DNA of 64,000 bases, from assembly GCF_020515695.1 (NCBI RefSeq), contig NZ_JAIWJA010000007.1, positions 310,001 through 374,000 on the forward strand, written 5' to 3'. A program made the position numbers and the translations under genes. Source of the stretch: Pseudomonas sp. MWU16-30317 (GTDB lineage: Bacteria > Pseudomonadota > Gammaproteobacteria > Pseudomonadales > Pseudomonadaceae). Below the pieces are notes generated by a model that had not been told where the DNA came from, searched no databases, and saw only the letters and a list, made by a program, of their open reading frames with translations. Below are positions 18,415 through 26,779 of the stretch, in pieces. Position 1 is the stretch's first letter; each line of letters opens with the position of its first letter.

Positions 18415-18585
18415 ATGAGAGTGATCAATTCAATAGACCACGACACGACGAGTACCCGTGATCGCGAATCGTGGCCAAGAGATTTCGATTTTCGTGAGCA
18501 GTACGCGGAGCAGCAGGAGTTGCTGAAGTTCCAAAGCGACGATGCTTCGGCTCCGCCCCATCCGAAGGGGGAAAACCATGCTTGA
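18415..18585 (+). CDS. Small 56-residue protein coupled to enolase
   Basis: An ORF shorter than common cut-offs, with a good ribosome site (GAGGGAG, 5-6 bases before ATG). It encodes a charged, Asp/Glu/Arg-rich peptide (RDFDFREQYAEQQELLKF in the middle, PPHPKGENHA at the end). Its TGA at 18583-18585 overlaps the enolase ATG at 18578, so translation may be coupled. It fills the whole pyk-eno gap. No family recognised; it could be a genuine small protein or a leader peptide that sets enolase expression. Confidence 0.55.
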   Translation: MRVINSIDHDTTSTRDRESWPRDFDFREQYAEQQELLKFQSDDASAPPHPKGENHA

Positions 18586-19879
18586 TAAAATGAGCCTTAT
18601 TCAACAAGTCACGGCTCGGGAGATTCTGGACTCGCGAGGAAATCCGACTGTCGAAGCAGTGGTAACACTCGCGAATAGAGTCATTGCTACCGCCAGCGTA
18701 CCCTCTGGTGCTTCGACCGGCTCACGTGAGGCGCTCGAATTGCGAGACAACGCATCGCGCTACATGGGAAAAGGTGTAATGCGAGCGGTCGAGAATGTTA
18801 ACAACCCCATTCGCGAGTGCCTTATTGGGCTTGATGCTCTGAACCAGCGCGAAATCGACAACGTCATGATTGCGCTGGATGGAACCGAGAGTAAGAGTCT
18901 CCTGGGAGCCAACGCGATTCTCGCCGTGTCACTGGCGACCGCCAAAGCGGCTGCCAAGATCCAGAACATTCCCTTGTACGAACACTTGGCCGAGCTATAC
19001 GGCTCGCCAGGCAAGTTCAGCATGCCGGTTCCCATGATGAACATCATCAACGGTGGTGAGCATGCCGATAACAACATCGACATTCAGGAGTTCATGATCC
19101 AGCCCGTCGGAGCAACTTCGTTCCGTGAAGGGCTTCGCATGGGCGCCGAGGTGTTCCATTCCTTGAAGAAGGTTCTGTCGGAACGAGGCTTGAGTACTGC
19201 GGTGGGGGATGAAGGTGGGTTTGCCCCTTCGCTTGCCTCCAATGAAGAAGCACTGATCGTTATCAAGGAAGCGGTGAGCAATGCGGGTTACGAGTTGGGT
19301 AAGGACATTACCTTGGCTCTCGATTGTGCTGCTTCTGAGTTCTACGAGGACGGTCAATATGTGCTCGCCGGTGAAGACCAGGCATTTAATTCGGCAGGCT
19401 TCGCCGATTATCTGGCAATGCTTTGCGAAAAGTACCCGATTATCTCCATTGAAGACGGGATGGACGAAAGTGATTGGAACGGCTGGGCCGGTCTGACCAA
19501 AAAACTCGGTCACCTGCAATTGGTCGGAGACGATTTGTTCGTCACCAACACCAAAATCCTGCGCGAGGGAATTCAAAAAGGAATCGGTAATTCCATCCTG
19601 ATCAAGTTCAACCAGATCGGCACGCTAAGCGAGACGCTGGACGCGATACGCATGGCTCAAAATGCTGGTTACACCGCGGTGATCTCCCACCGGTCAGGGG
19701 AAACCGAAGACACCACTATTGCCGATCTCGCCGTCGCCACTTGCGCAGGGCAGATCAAGACAGGTTCTCTCAGCCGCTCCGATCGAGTTGGCAAATACAA
19801 CCGTCTGTTGCGCATCGAAGAAGCGTTGCAGGATCGAGCGCCTTACAACGCTACCGATCTCATGAAGAGGAAAGCTTGA
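18578..19879 (+). CDS. eno: Enolase
   Basis: A 433-residue enolase, full length. ATG at 18578 is chosen because AGGGGGA lies just upstream and MLDKMSLIQQVTAREILDSR aligns with the family start. Active site: VPSGASTGSREALELRD (mobile loop Ser), GDEGGFAPSL, LALDCAASEFY and SIEDGMDESDWNGW and LVGDDLFVTN (three Mg ligands), ILIKFNQIGT (catalytic Lys) and ISHRSGETEDT. It converts 2-phosphoglycerate to phosphoenolpyruvate. This is a second copy relative to the expected chromosomal enolase. It overlaps the 56-residue ORF by 8 bases and tpiA follows after 3 bases. Confidence 0.96.
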   Translation: MLDKMSLIQQVTAREILDSRGNPTVEAVVTLANRVIATASVPSGASTGSREALELRDNASRYMGKGVMRAVENVNNPIRECLIGLDALNQREIDNVMIALDGTESKSLLGANAILAVSLATAKAAAKIQNIPLYEHLAELYGSPGKFSMPVPMMNIINGGEHADNNIDIQEFMIQPVGATSFREGLRMGAEVFHSLKKVLSERGLSTAVGDEGGFAPSLASNEEALIVIKEAVSNAGYELGKDITLALDCAASEFYEDGQYVLAGEDQAFNSAGFADYLAMLCEKYPIISIEDGMDESDWNGWAGLTKKLGHLQLVGDDLFVTNTKILREGIQKGIGNSILIKFNQIGTLSETLDAIRMAQNAGYTAVISHRSGETEDTTIADLAVATCAGQIKTGSLSRSDRVGKYNRLLRIEEALQDRAPYNATDLMKRKA

Positions 19880-19882
19880 GCC

Positions 19883-20665
19883 ATGCAGACCTCTTCAAAC
19901 AGGAAAAAAATGGTAATCGGCAACTGGAAAATGAATGGTAGTAGTGCTGCCAACGCGTCGTTGTTGCGTAGCGTGTTGCCGGTGATCTCGCGCTTTAAAA
20001 ACGTTGAAATCGCACTTTGCCCACCGTATCCCTATCTCAGTGCCGTCGCAGATTTGCTCGATGATTCAGAGGTTGCGTTGGGTGCACAGAACCTCAGCGC
20101 TGAGCTGGCAGGTGCTCATACGGGCGAAGTCAGCGCGCACATGCTCTACGATATTGGCTGCCGCTTTGTGTTGGTCGGGCATTCGGAGCGTCGCGCACTG
20201 TATGACGAAGATGATGCGCTTGTGGCCAAGAAGTTCTCGACTGCACTGCGAGCAGGGCTCATTCCGGTTCTGTGTGTTGGCGAGACGTTCGCTCAGCGCC
20301 AGGCGGGGGAAACACAAGCCATCGTCACCTTACAGTTGAGTGCAGTGCTGAATGCCGTAGGCGTCGATGATTTGGTGAAAGGCGTGATTGCTTATGAGCC
20401 GGTGTGGGCCATTGGTACCGGCGAAACGGCGACGCCTGAGCAGGCGCAAGCGGTGCATCGACACATCCGACAGTGGCTGGCTACCCAGACTCACGCTGCT
20501 CGTGCAGATTGCCTGATTTTGTACGGTGGCAGCGTGAAGGCGGATAACGCAGAGCAGTTGTTCCTCCAGCCCGACATCGATGGTGGTTTGATCGGCGGTG
20601 CTTCTCTGGATGCTATGTCCTTCGTAGCAATTTGCTCGGCAGCGCAAGACAAGACAGCAGCCTGA
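19883..20665 (+). CDS. tpiA: Triosephosphate isomerase
   Basis: A 260-residue TIM-barrel isomerase, slightly longer than usual because of nine extra N-terminal residues; MVIGNWKMNG at 19910 is an alternative start. Active site: GNWKMNG (Lys), VLVGHSERR (His) and VIAYEPVWAIGTGETATPEQ (Glu plus loop 6), and phosphate-binding LYGGSVKADNA and GLIGGASLD. It turns dihydroxyacetone phosphate made by Dak into glyceraldehyde-3-phosphate for GapN. AGAGGAAAG lies upstream of the ATG, in the end of eno. Confidence 0.96.
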   Translation: MQTSSNRKKMVIGNWKMNGSSAANASLLRSVLPVISRFKNVEIALCPPYPYLSAVADLLDDSEVALGAQNLSAELAGAHTGEVSAHMLYDIGCRFVLVGHSERRALYDEDDALVAKKFSTALRAGLIPVLCVGETFAQRQAGETQAIVTLQLSAVLNAVGVDDLVKGVIAYEPVWAIGTGETATPEQAQAVHRHIRQWLATQTHAARADCLILYGGSVKADNAEQLFLQPDIDGGLIGGASLDAMSFVAICSAAQDKTAA

Positions 20666-20761
20666 GCTTTTCTGCAAATTGAGTTGTTTTGAATGAGTAG
20701 GCGCAGGGTGTCAGATCACTGCTATCGGCCTACGCCTATTGCAAGCACAGAGGTATGAAAA

Positions 20762-22387
20762 ATGACGTTGAATAATCGTCTGAAAGCACTGTTTCCAAGT
20801 GCTGATGAAATTCCTGCAGAATACCGCCCAGGTCCAGCCATTGAGCAGCGAGAGTATCTCGTCAATGGTGAGCTGCGATTGTGGGACGGGGCGTTGGCGC
20901 CAGTCCGCAGCCCTGTGTCGCTGAAAATAGAGTCGGGGCACGAGTCCGTCATTTTGGGCAGTACACCGCTCTTGGATGCACAGACGGCCATGACCGCATT
21001 GGATGCTGCGGTGCAGGCTTACGATCGTGGTCAAGGAACCTGGCCGACAATGCGCGTGGTCGAGCGTATTCGCCACGTCGAGGCTTTCCTCAAACGCATG
21101 CGTGAGCAACGTGAGGCGGTTGTGAAGTTGTTGATGTGGGAGATTGGTAAAAATCTCAAGGATTCGGAGAAAGAGTTTGATCGCACCTGCGATTACATTG
21201 TGGACACCATCAACGCCCTGAAGGAACTGGATCGCCGTTCCAGCCGTTTCGAACTTGAACAAGACACCTTGGGACAAATCCGCCGGGTTCCGCTGGGTGT
21301 AACGTTGTGCATGGGCCCTTACAACTACCCGCTCAACGAGACGTTTACCACACTGATCCCGGCGTTGATCATGGGCAATACCGTGGTGTTCAAACCCGCC
21401 AAGTTCGGTGTGTTGCTGATCCGACCGTTGCTGGAAGCGTTTCGTGACAGCTTCCCGAGCGGGGTTATCAACATCATCTTCGGCAGCGGCCGCGACACCG
21501 TCAGCGCCTTAATGGCCAGTGGCAAGATCGATGTCTTCGCATTCATTGGCACACACAAAACCGCCAGTGACCTTAAAAAACTGCATCCGAAGCCGCATCG
21601 CCTGCGTGCTGCACTCGGCCTGGATGCCAAGAATCCCGGTATCGTCCTGCCCGATGTTGATCTGGAAAACGCCGTTTCTGAGGCCGTTACCGGCTCACTG
21701 TCGTTCAACGGGCAACGCTGCACTGCACTGAAAATTTTCTTCGTTCATGAAAAGGTCGTTGATGCCTTCCTAGATAAGTTTCAGCAGAAGCTTGCCCAGC
21801 TGAAACCGGGGATGCCTTGGGAAGCTGGGGTGGCGTTAACTCCACTACCAGAACCAGGCAAGACTGATTTTCTAACGGGGCTTGTGGCCGATGCCGTCAG
21901 CAAAGGCGCCAAAATGGTAAATGCCGGAGGGGGGGAAGTCTGCGAAACATTTTTCTACCCGGCGTTGCTGTACCCGGTGACCTCCGAGATGCGTTTGTAT
22001 CACGAAGAGCAGTTTGGGCCCGTGGTGCCGGTAGTGGTTTACCGTGATCTGGAAACCGTCATCAATTACGTCCTCGACTCCGATTTTGGCCAGCAACTGA
22101 GCATTTTCGGCAAAGACTCCGCACAAGTTGGTCGTCTGGTCGATGCATTCGCCAACCAGGTAGGCCGTATCAACATTAACGCGCAATGTCAGCGTGGTCC
22201 GGACAGCTTTCCTTTTAATGGCCGCAAAAACTCTGCCGAAGGCACACTATCGGTCTATGACGCGTTGCGGGTGTTTTCCATCCGTACGCTGGTTGCCACC
22301 AAGTTCCAGGAGAGCAACAAAGAACTGGTCAGCAACATCATCCGTAATCGTGAGTCGAGTTTCTTGACTACCGACTACATCTTCTAG
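20762..22387 (+). CDS. gapN: NADP-dependent non-phosphorylating GAPDH (GapN-like ALDH)
   Basis: A 541-residue aldehyde dehydrogenase-superfamily enzyme. Features: MGPYNYPLNETF and NTVVFKPAKFG in the cofactor domain, GSLSFNGQRCTALK with the catalytic Cys (about residue 320), and EEQFGPVVPVV. The FNGQRCTALK and LGLDAKNPG boxes are those of the NADP glyceraldehyde-3-phosphate dehydrogenase subgroup; the usual ALDH Glu box (LELGG) is replaced by LGLDA, which I believe is normal for this subgroup. It would make 3-phosphoglycerate directly with NADPH, by-passing phosphoglycerate kinase. A stem with GTAGGCG/CGCCTA-type arms lies in the 96-base gap after tpiA. Confidence 0.9.
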   Translation: MTLNNRLKALFPSADEIPAEYRPGPAIEQREYLVNGELRLWDGALAPVRSPVSLKIESGHESVILGSTPLLDAQTAMTALDAAVQAYDRGQGTWPTMRVVERIRHVEAFLKRMREQREAVVKLLMWEIGKNLKDSEKEFDRTCDYIVDTINALKELDRRSSRFELEQDTLGQIRRVPLGVTLCMGPYNYPLNETFTTLIPALIMGNTVVFKPAKFGVLLIRPLLEAFRDSFPSGVINIIFGSGRDTVSALMASGKIDVFAFIGTHKTASDLKKLHPKPHRLRAALGLDAKNPGIVLPDVDLENAVSEAVTGSLSFNGQRCTALKIFFVHEKVVDAFLDKFQQKLAQLKPGMPWEAGVALTPLPEPGKTDFLTGLVADAVSKGAKMVNAGGGEVCETFFYPALLYPVTSEMRLYHEEQFGPVVPVVVYRDLETVINYVLDSDFGQQLSIFGKDSAQVGRLVDAFANQVGRININAQCQRGPDSFPFNGRKNSAEGTLSVYDALRVFSIRTLVATKFQESNKELVSNIIRNRESSFLTTDYIF

Positions 22388-22395
22388 GGGGAACG

Positions 22396-23920
22396 ATGAC
22401 TACGCGCTCTTTGATTATTCTCGACGGTGTCGGCATTCGTCAGGCGACTGAGTCGAACGCATTTGCAGCGGCCAGAAAACCTACATTCGATGCGCAGCTT
22501 GAGCGCTATCCGAACAGCCAGATCGAAACATCAGGTCTGGCAGTTGGCCTTCCTCAAGGTCAGATGGGGAATTCCGAAGTAGGCCATATGAACCTAGGAG
22601 CAGGTCGGGTGGTGTACCAGAGCCTGACCCGAATTGATTAAGCGCTCGCGGATGGCGAGTTCACTAGCAACCCAGCGTTGCTGGAACTACTCCAGGGAAT
22701 AAAAACGCACGATGGAGCTGTGCACGTCTTGGGTTTGCTTTCCCCCGGAGGTGTTCATGGCCACATCGATCAGATTGTCGCGGCATGCGGTTGCCTCGTT
22801 GAGGAAGGTGTCGAAAAAGTCTATGTGCACGGATTTCTAGATGGCCGAGATACGCCGCCCAAGAGTGCGCAGACATCGCTGGATGCCTTGGAGAGTGAAC
22901 TCGCTCGCTTGGGCGCTGGACGGATTGTCCCGTTGGTCGGTCGTTATTATGCAATGGATCGCGATAACCGCTGGCCTCGGATCGAAGCAGCTTACCGCCT
23001 GATTGTTTCGGCGGATGCTGAACATCAAGCGGCAACCGCTTCTGAGGCCTTGTCAGCGGCTTACGAACGCGGGGAATCGGATGAGTTCGTCAAGCCGACT
23101 ACGATTGGCGCACCTGTCAGTGTCGGCCCCGATGACGCAATGATCTTCATGAACTTTCGACCTGATCGTGCAAGGGTGTTGACCCAAGCATTGATCAATG
23201 CCTGAATTCGACGCCTTTGAACGGCGTTTTGTTTTGCCAACGGATCGATTGCTGACGTTGACCCGGTATTCCGGAGAGTTGGACTGCCCATGTGCGTTCG
23301 CTCCTGAGGTCATCAGCAACAGCCTGGGCGAACATTTGGCAATTCTCGGAAAGAGACGACTACGGATTGCCGAAACGGAGAAGTACGCCCATGTCACGTT
23401 CTTCTTCAACGGTGGCAGAGAGCAGCCTTTCGCAAGTGAAGAGCGAATCCTGATTCCCTCGCCTGATGTTGCCTCCTACGATCTCCAGCCTGAAATGAGT
23501 GCACCGCTGCTGACAGATCATCTGGTCAACGCTATTGCCGGAGGCACATTCGATCTGATCGTTTTTAACTACGCCAATGGCGACGTGGTGGGGCACACTG
23601 GCTCATTTGATGCCGCAGTCAAGGCTGTGGAAGTGCTTGATGACTGTCTGCGCCGAGTGGTTGAGGCTACGCTCTCAGTAGGAGGCGAATGTTTGATCAC
23701 GGCCGACCACGGCAACGTCGAACAAATGCTCGACCTAGAGTCTGGTCAGGCACACATGGCTCACACGTTGAACCCTGTTCCCCTGATATTGGTTAGTGAG
23801 CTGCATGATCGTGTGGGGCTGAAGAACGGTCGACTGTGCGATATCGCTCCGACTTTATTGCAGATGCTGAGCTTGCCTATTCCTTCAGAAATGGATGGCA
23901 GTTCGCTTCTCACCATCTGA
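22396..23920 (+). pseudogene. gpmI: Cofactor-independent phosphoglycerate mutase, disrupted
   Basis: Full-length homology to 2,3-bisphosphoglycerate-independent mutase (about 507 codons) but with two lesions. First, an in-frame TAA at 22639-22641 after QSLTRID, where the family continues RIDKAIxDGEF; the frame resumes ALADGEF. Second, a one-base shift near 23200: the first frame ends QALINA-stop while the next continues PEFDAFERRF; removing one G restores the reading. Preserved motifs are GQMGNSEVGHMNLGAG (catalytic Ser), HGFLDGRDTPP, MNFRPDRAR, YAHVTFFFNGGRE, YANGDVVGHTG and TADHGNVEQM. TAA read-through plus frameshift makes a functional enzyme unlikely; sequencing error could explain one lesion, less easily two. 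Confidence 0.9.
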
Positions 23921-24316
23921 TTGGCTTACCCATCGACATCGTCGCATCGATGAATTGGTCTCAATCGTTATGGCGATGTCGCCACGACTTGCTCATTTGC
24001 TCATGCAGGCATCGCCAATTAGGGTGATGCCTATTTCTGAGCAATAGAGTTTTTTGACATTATGGATTGGTTTCTCAATCGGTATTCTGGCTCGCGTTTT
24101 ACATCCTGACGGCGCAGTACACATTGCTTGAGCGTCTCGATGGGATGATGCTCAATAGTCCGTTTGGGGACTCGCATCATCTCCGGCGCTTTTGCTCATC
24201 TGCTCGAAATTTGAGGCGCTGTTGGGCAGCAACACTTATGTCTCTCTACCACTTTTTATGCATGATTCCAGTTCGGAACAATTTCATTCCTCGCCGGGAG
24301 CGACCAAGCTTGCACG
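23921..24316. other. Non-coding stretch at the right end of island 1
   Basis: About 400 bases after gpmI. Short open frames exist on the plus strand (23836-24027, 24067-24327) but look random in composition. I see no promoter or terminator I can support. It may contain the right limit of the island. Confidence 0.4.
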
Positions 24317-24746
24317 TCACTCACTGACCAACAGCTTCGCGAAGCTTTTCGAGGGGCGAGCGCCAAAATGCACAGCTAACATCTCGTACTTATCCTTGTG
24401 AAGCGACTCCGGCTGGAAGTTTTTTAACGCTGCTTGGCTGACAAGCTGGTCGCTTATTTCGGCGATACGCCCTTTCCTTGAATTGGTAGAGGCACCTAAG
24501 AATTGGTTCATCAAGCGCATTGCCGTTTCAGCCTGCAAGCCTAAGTGCCAGGCGAACGATATCGTCATCAACGAAACTCATTGAGAGTGGAGTCGCCCTA
24601 ATGCCCCAACCACTATCCAAAGGTTGAAGGGCCACATAGCTGTAAGCTCTCATCTCCAGTATCTCCCCCAGAGAAAGCGATTTATCCGACCTCAGGTTTC
24701 TTACTGAAGAATTCGACCTTTGACTTGACTCTGCTCCCATATCCAT
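24317..24746 (-). pseudogene. Frameshifted small gene at the right edge of island 1
   Basis: Minus-strand sequence reads MDMGAESSQRSNSSVRNL, EILEMRAYSYVALQPL, SMSFVDDDIVRLALRL in one frame, and continues in the next frame QAETAMRLMNQFLGAS to FGARPSKSFAKLLVSE with a stop at 24317. A single-base shift near 24540 would give one protein of about 140 residues. No family recognised. It faces the RAQPRD gene, and an upstream in-frame ATG at 24758 would place its start almost on that gene's start. It mirrors the broken small gene at the left edge. Confidence 0.4.
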
Positions 24747-24759
24747 ATGGGCCCGCATC

Positions 24760-25095
24760 ATGCTAACTACCGTCTTTCGCTGCTTGTTACTACTCTCGCT
24801 GGCTGTCGTCGATGGCATCTGCTATGCCGCCTCGGCTCATGAGCAGGATCAGCTCAGCCTGGTCCAAGAGCAACTTGACACTCTCGAACACCTTGCGACG
24901 CGAGCTGAGGCAACCAGTACAGCTGAGCCAAACGAACGCTATCGCTTCGACTATCCCCGCCTGACTCAGGACATCCAGCGTATCCGTCGAGGTGTGCAGG
25001 GTTACTTGTCCCCGTCCCGCGCCCAGCCTCGTGACTCCAATGAAATAACTGGCGATTACCGCCTCGATACTCCGCCCGCGGAGCCTTCGCCATGA
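24760..25095 (+). CDS. RAQPRD-family ICE protein (TIGR01690)
   Basis: A 111-residue exported protein. Signal peptide residues 1-23, then a helical domain (QLSLVQEQLDTLEHLATRAEA) and the diagnostic box SPSRAQPRD near residues 83-91. In ICEs it sits right after TIGR03747; here the cargo island separates them. Function unknown; periplasmic. Its stop overlaps the next start by four bases. Because it follows the island, its promoter must lie in island DNA or transcription must cross 17 kb. Confidence 0.92.
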   Translation: MLTTVFRCLLLLSLAVVDGICYAASAHEQDQLSLVQEQLDTLEHLATRAEATSTAEPNERYRFDYPRLTQDIQRIRRGVQGYLSPSRAQPRDSNEITGDYRLDTPPAEPSP

Positions 25096-25331
25096 GCATG
25101 ACTGACGCCCAAACCTCAGCGTTCCAAAACGCATCCGGTTTCTCCCCGCAGAGCAGTTCAACGCTCTGGCTATCCCTGGTTCTCGTTCTGGCATTGCTTT
25201 GGTGCGCCTGGGTGTTGTGGACGGCTTACCGGGGATGGGCGACAGGCAGTGTGCGCTTCGGCGCGTTTAGCGGCAGCGCCGCGCGCGTGCTGCTCGCATT
25301 GTTGGTCCTGATGTTCTTCACCCTATCCTAA
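25092..25331 (+). CDS. ICE membrane protein, TIGR03758-like (DUF3262)
   Basis: A 79-residue protein with two hydrophobic segments (about residues 25-45 and 63-78) and a short polar N-terminus. Size, topology and place between RAQPRD and the VirB2-like gene match TIGR03758. It overlaps the preceding gene (ATGA). Likely an inner-membrane component of the channel; role by context. Confidence 0.85.
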   Translation: MSMTDAQTSAFQNASGFSPQSSSTLWLSLVLVLALLWCAWVLWTAYRGWATGSVRFGAFSGSAARVLLALLVLMFFTLS

Positions 25332-25348
25332 CCCAGGAGATCGCCGTC

Positions 25349-25720
25349 ATGCTCAAGTGCCTTGTCCCCCTGAAAAACAACCTGCGTGATCGTGCCAGTC
25401 AGCGCCTGATCGGTCTGCTGCTGGTGCTTGGTCCGAGCCTAGCTTTCGCCGAGCTCCCCACTATGGAAGCCCCCTCTCGCGGCGAAGGTTCCGGGTTGAT
25501 CGAGACGATCAAAAACTACGCCTATGACGGCGGGATCCTGCTCGGTCTGCTGATCGCCCTGCTCGCTTTCTTGGGGGTGGCCTGGCACTCGCTGACCGTC
25601 TATGCCGACGTGCAGAACCAGCGCAAGACCTGGAAAGACCTCGGCGCGGTGGTTGGCATCGGCGCCCTGCTGGTAGTGATCATCATCTGGTTCCTGACCA
25701 AGGCTGCCGCGATTTTGTGA
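25349..25720 (+). CDS. ICE protein TIGR03745-like (DUF2976), pilin-like
   Basis: A 123-residue protein with a long signal sequence (to about AFAEL) and two hydrophobic helices (about residues 58-82 and 98-120) separated by a short charged loop (QNQRKTWKD). This two-helix layout resembles VirB2/TrbC pilins, and members of this family sit at the same position in other ICEs. AGGAG is 9 bases before the ATG. Pilin function is inferred from topology and order. Confidence 0.85.
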   Translation: MLKCLVPLKNNLRDRASQRLIGLLLVLGPSLAFAELPTMEAPSRGEGSGLIETIKNYAYDGGILLGLLIALLAFLGVAWHSLTVYADVQNQRKTWKDLGAVVGIGALLVVIIIWFLTKAAAIL

Positions 25721-25727
25721 GGTTGGC

Positions 25728-26141
25728 ATGAACGACACTATCGAACGCCTTGGCGATGGCACCTTGGTTTTTCTGCCCGAGCGACTCAATCGAGATCCCG
25801 CCGTTTTACGCGGTTTGACCAATGATGAGATGTGGATGGCACTCGGTGCCGGCGCCGTCATTGGTCTGCTGCAGGGCGTTCCTCTGGCGATCGCCACCGC
25901 CTCCATTGCCGTGGCGCCGACCAGCATGATCGCAAGCATGGCCGTGGTGTTATTGGCCGGTGGCACAGTACTGCGTCGGGCCAAACGAGCCCGCCCCGAG
26001 ACCTGGCTGTACCGCAAGCTTGAATGGGTACTGGCCAGCCGTTGGCGCTTGGGTCGCGGCAGTCTGATCCTCCACTCCGGCGCCTGGACGGTTCGCCGTT
26101 CGCGTCGACTGCGTCCTGCCCTGTCCCGGTGGCAGCCATGA
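25728..26141 (+). CDS. ICE protein TIGR03750-like (DUF3487), VirB3/TraL-type
   Basis: A 137-residue protein with FLPERLNRDPAVLRGLTNDE at the front, then two closely spaced hydrophobic segments (about residues 40-85), and a basic tail. The short N-terminus followed by a hairpin of two membrane helices is typical for TraL/VirB3-like components. Its end overlaps the next gene by four bases. Confidence 0.87.
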   Translation: MNDTIERLGDGTLVFLPERLNRDPAVLRGLTNDEMWMALGAGAVIGLLQGVPLAIATASIAVAPTSMIASMAVVLLAGGTVLRRAKRARPETWLYRKLEWVLASRWRLGRGSLILHSGAWTVRRSRRLRPALSRWQP

Positions 26142-26779
26142 GCCGATTTCGGAACAAGGTGGATGCCCAACAGGCCCATATCTTCAGTCTGCGTCTGGCC
26201 GTAATGATCCTTGCCCTGGTCTGCGCCGGACTCTGGTACGGCTGGCGCTCAGCACCGACCGATCTGACCGTGCATGTCCCCCCGGATCTGCGCTCGGGCA
26301 GCACGCGCAAGTGGTGGGATATCCCCTCGGAGAATGTCTATGCCTTTGCCCTGTACATCTTTGGCCAACTCAACCGTTGGCCCTCGGATGGCGAGCAGGA
26401 TTATCGCCGCGCCATCTATGGCTTGCAGTCTTACCTGACACCCGCCTGCAAGGCCTTCCTCGACGGCGACTACGAGTACCGCAAGGCCGCCGGCGAACTG
26501 CGCCAGCGGGTGCGTGGTGTCTACGAAATTCTGGGTCGAGGTTACAGCGAGGATCCAGAACTCAGGGTTAAGCAACTCGATCGCGACAGCTGGCTGGTCA
26601 AGCTCGACCTTAATGCCGACGAATATTACGCCGCCGAACCGGTGAAACGGGTGGTGGTGCGTTATCCATTGCGCGTGGTGCGTTTCGACCTGGACCCCGA
26701 ACGCAACAAGTGGGGGCTGGCACTGGACTGTTATCAGGGCACTCCGCAAAAAATCTCCCTGCCTGGAGGTGAGCCATGA
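26138..26779 (+). CDS. ICE protein TIGR03746-like (DUF2895), VirB8/TraE-type
   Basis: A 213-residue protein with a single N-terminal membrane helix (about residues 19-37) and a periplasmic domain. SGSTRKWWDIPSENVYAFA and VYEILGRGYSEDPELRVK are features of this family. Topology and gene order correspond to TraE/VirB8, an assembly factor of the channel. Start at 26138 is set by the ATGA overlap with the gene before; upstream in-frame starts lie inside it. Confidence 0.88.
   Translation: MSRFRNKVDAQQAHIFSLRLAVMILALVCAGLWYGWRSAPTDLTVHVPPDLRSGSTRKWWDIPSENVYAFALYIFGQLNRWPSDGEQDYRRAIYGLQSYLTPACKAFLDGDYEYRKAAGELRQRVRGVYEILGRGYSEDPELRVKQLDRDSWLVKLDLNADEYYAAEPVKRVVVRYPLRVVRFDLDPERNKWGLALDCYQGTPQKISLPGGEP

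Larger units (their letters stand above)
7847..24759. mobile_element. Cargo island 1: glycolysis/glycerol genes, Tn6212-like
   Basis: About 16.9 kb inserted between TIGR03747 and the RAQPRD gene, which are normally neighbours in this ICE class. The content is metabolic (chemoreceptor, LacI regulator, GlpF, DhaK, Dak, Pyk, Eno, TpiA, GapN, GpmI) and its intergenic DNA is looser and more AT-rich than the backbone. I recall a similar gene set from P. syringae ICEs under the name Tn6212 or 'enolase region'; this is memory, not a match. I could not find convincing terminal inverted repeats, a target duplication or a transposase; the limits given are simply the edges of the neighbouring backbone genes. 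Confidence 0.7.

Noticed and set aside
20711..21277. Minus-strand open frame of 188 codons over the start of gapN
   Set aside because: Antisense to an aldehyde dehydrogenase with intact motifs, no start signal.
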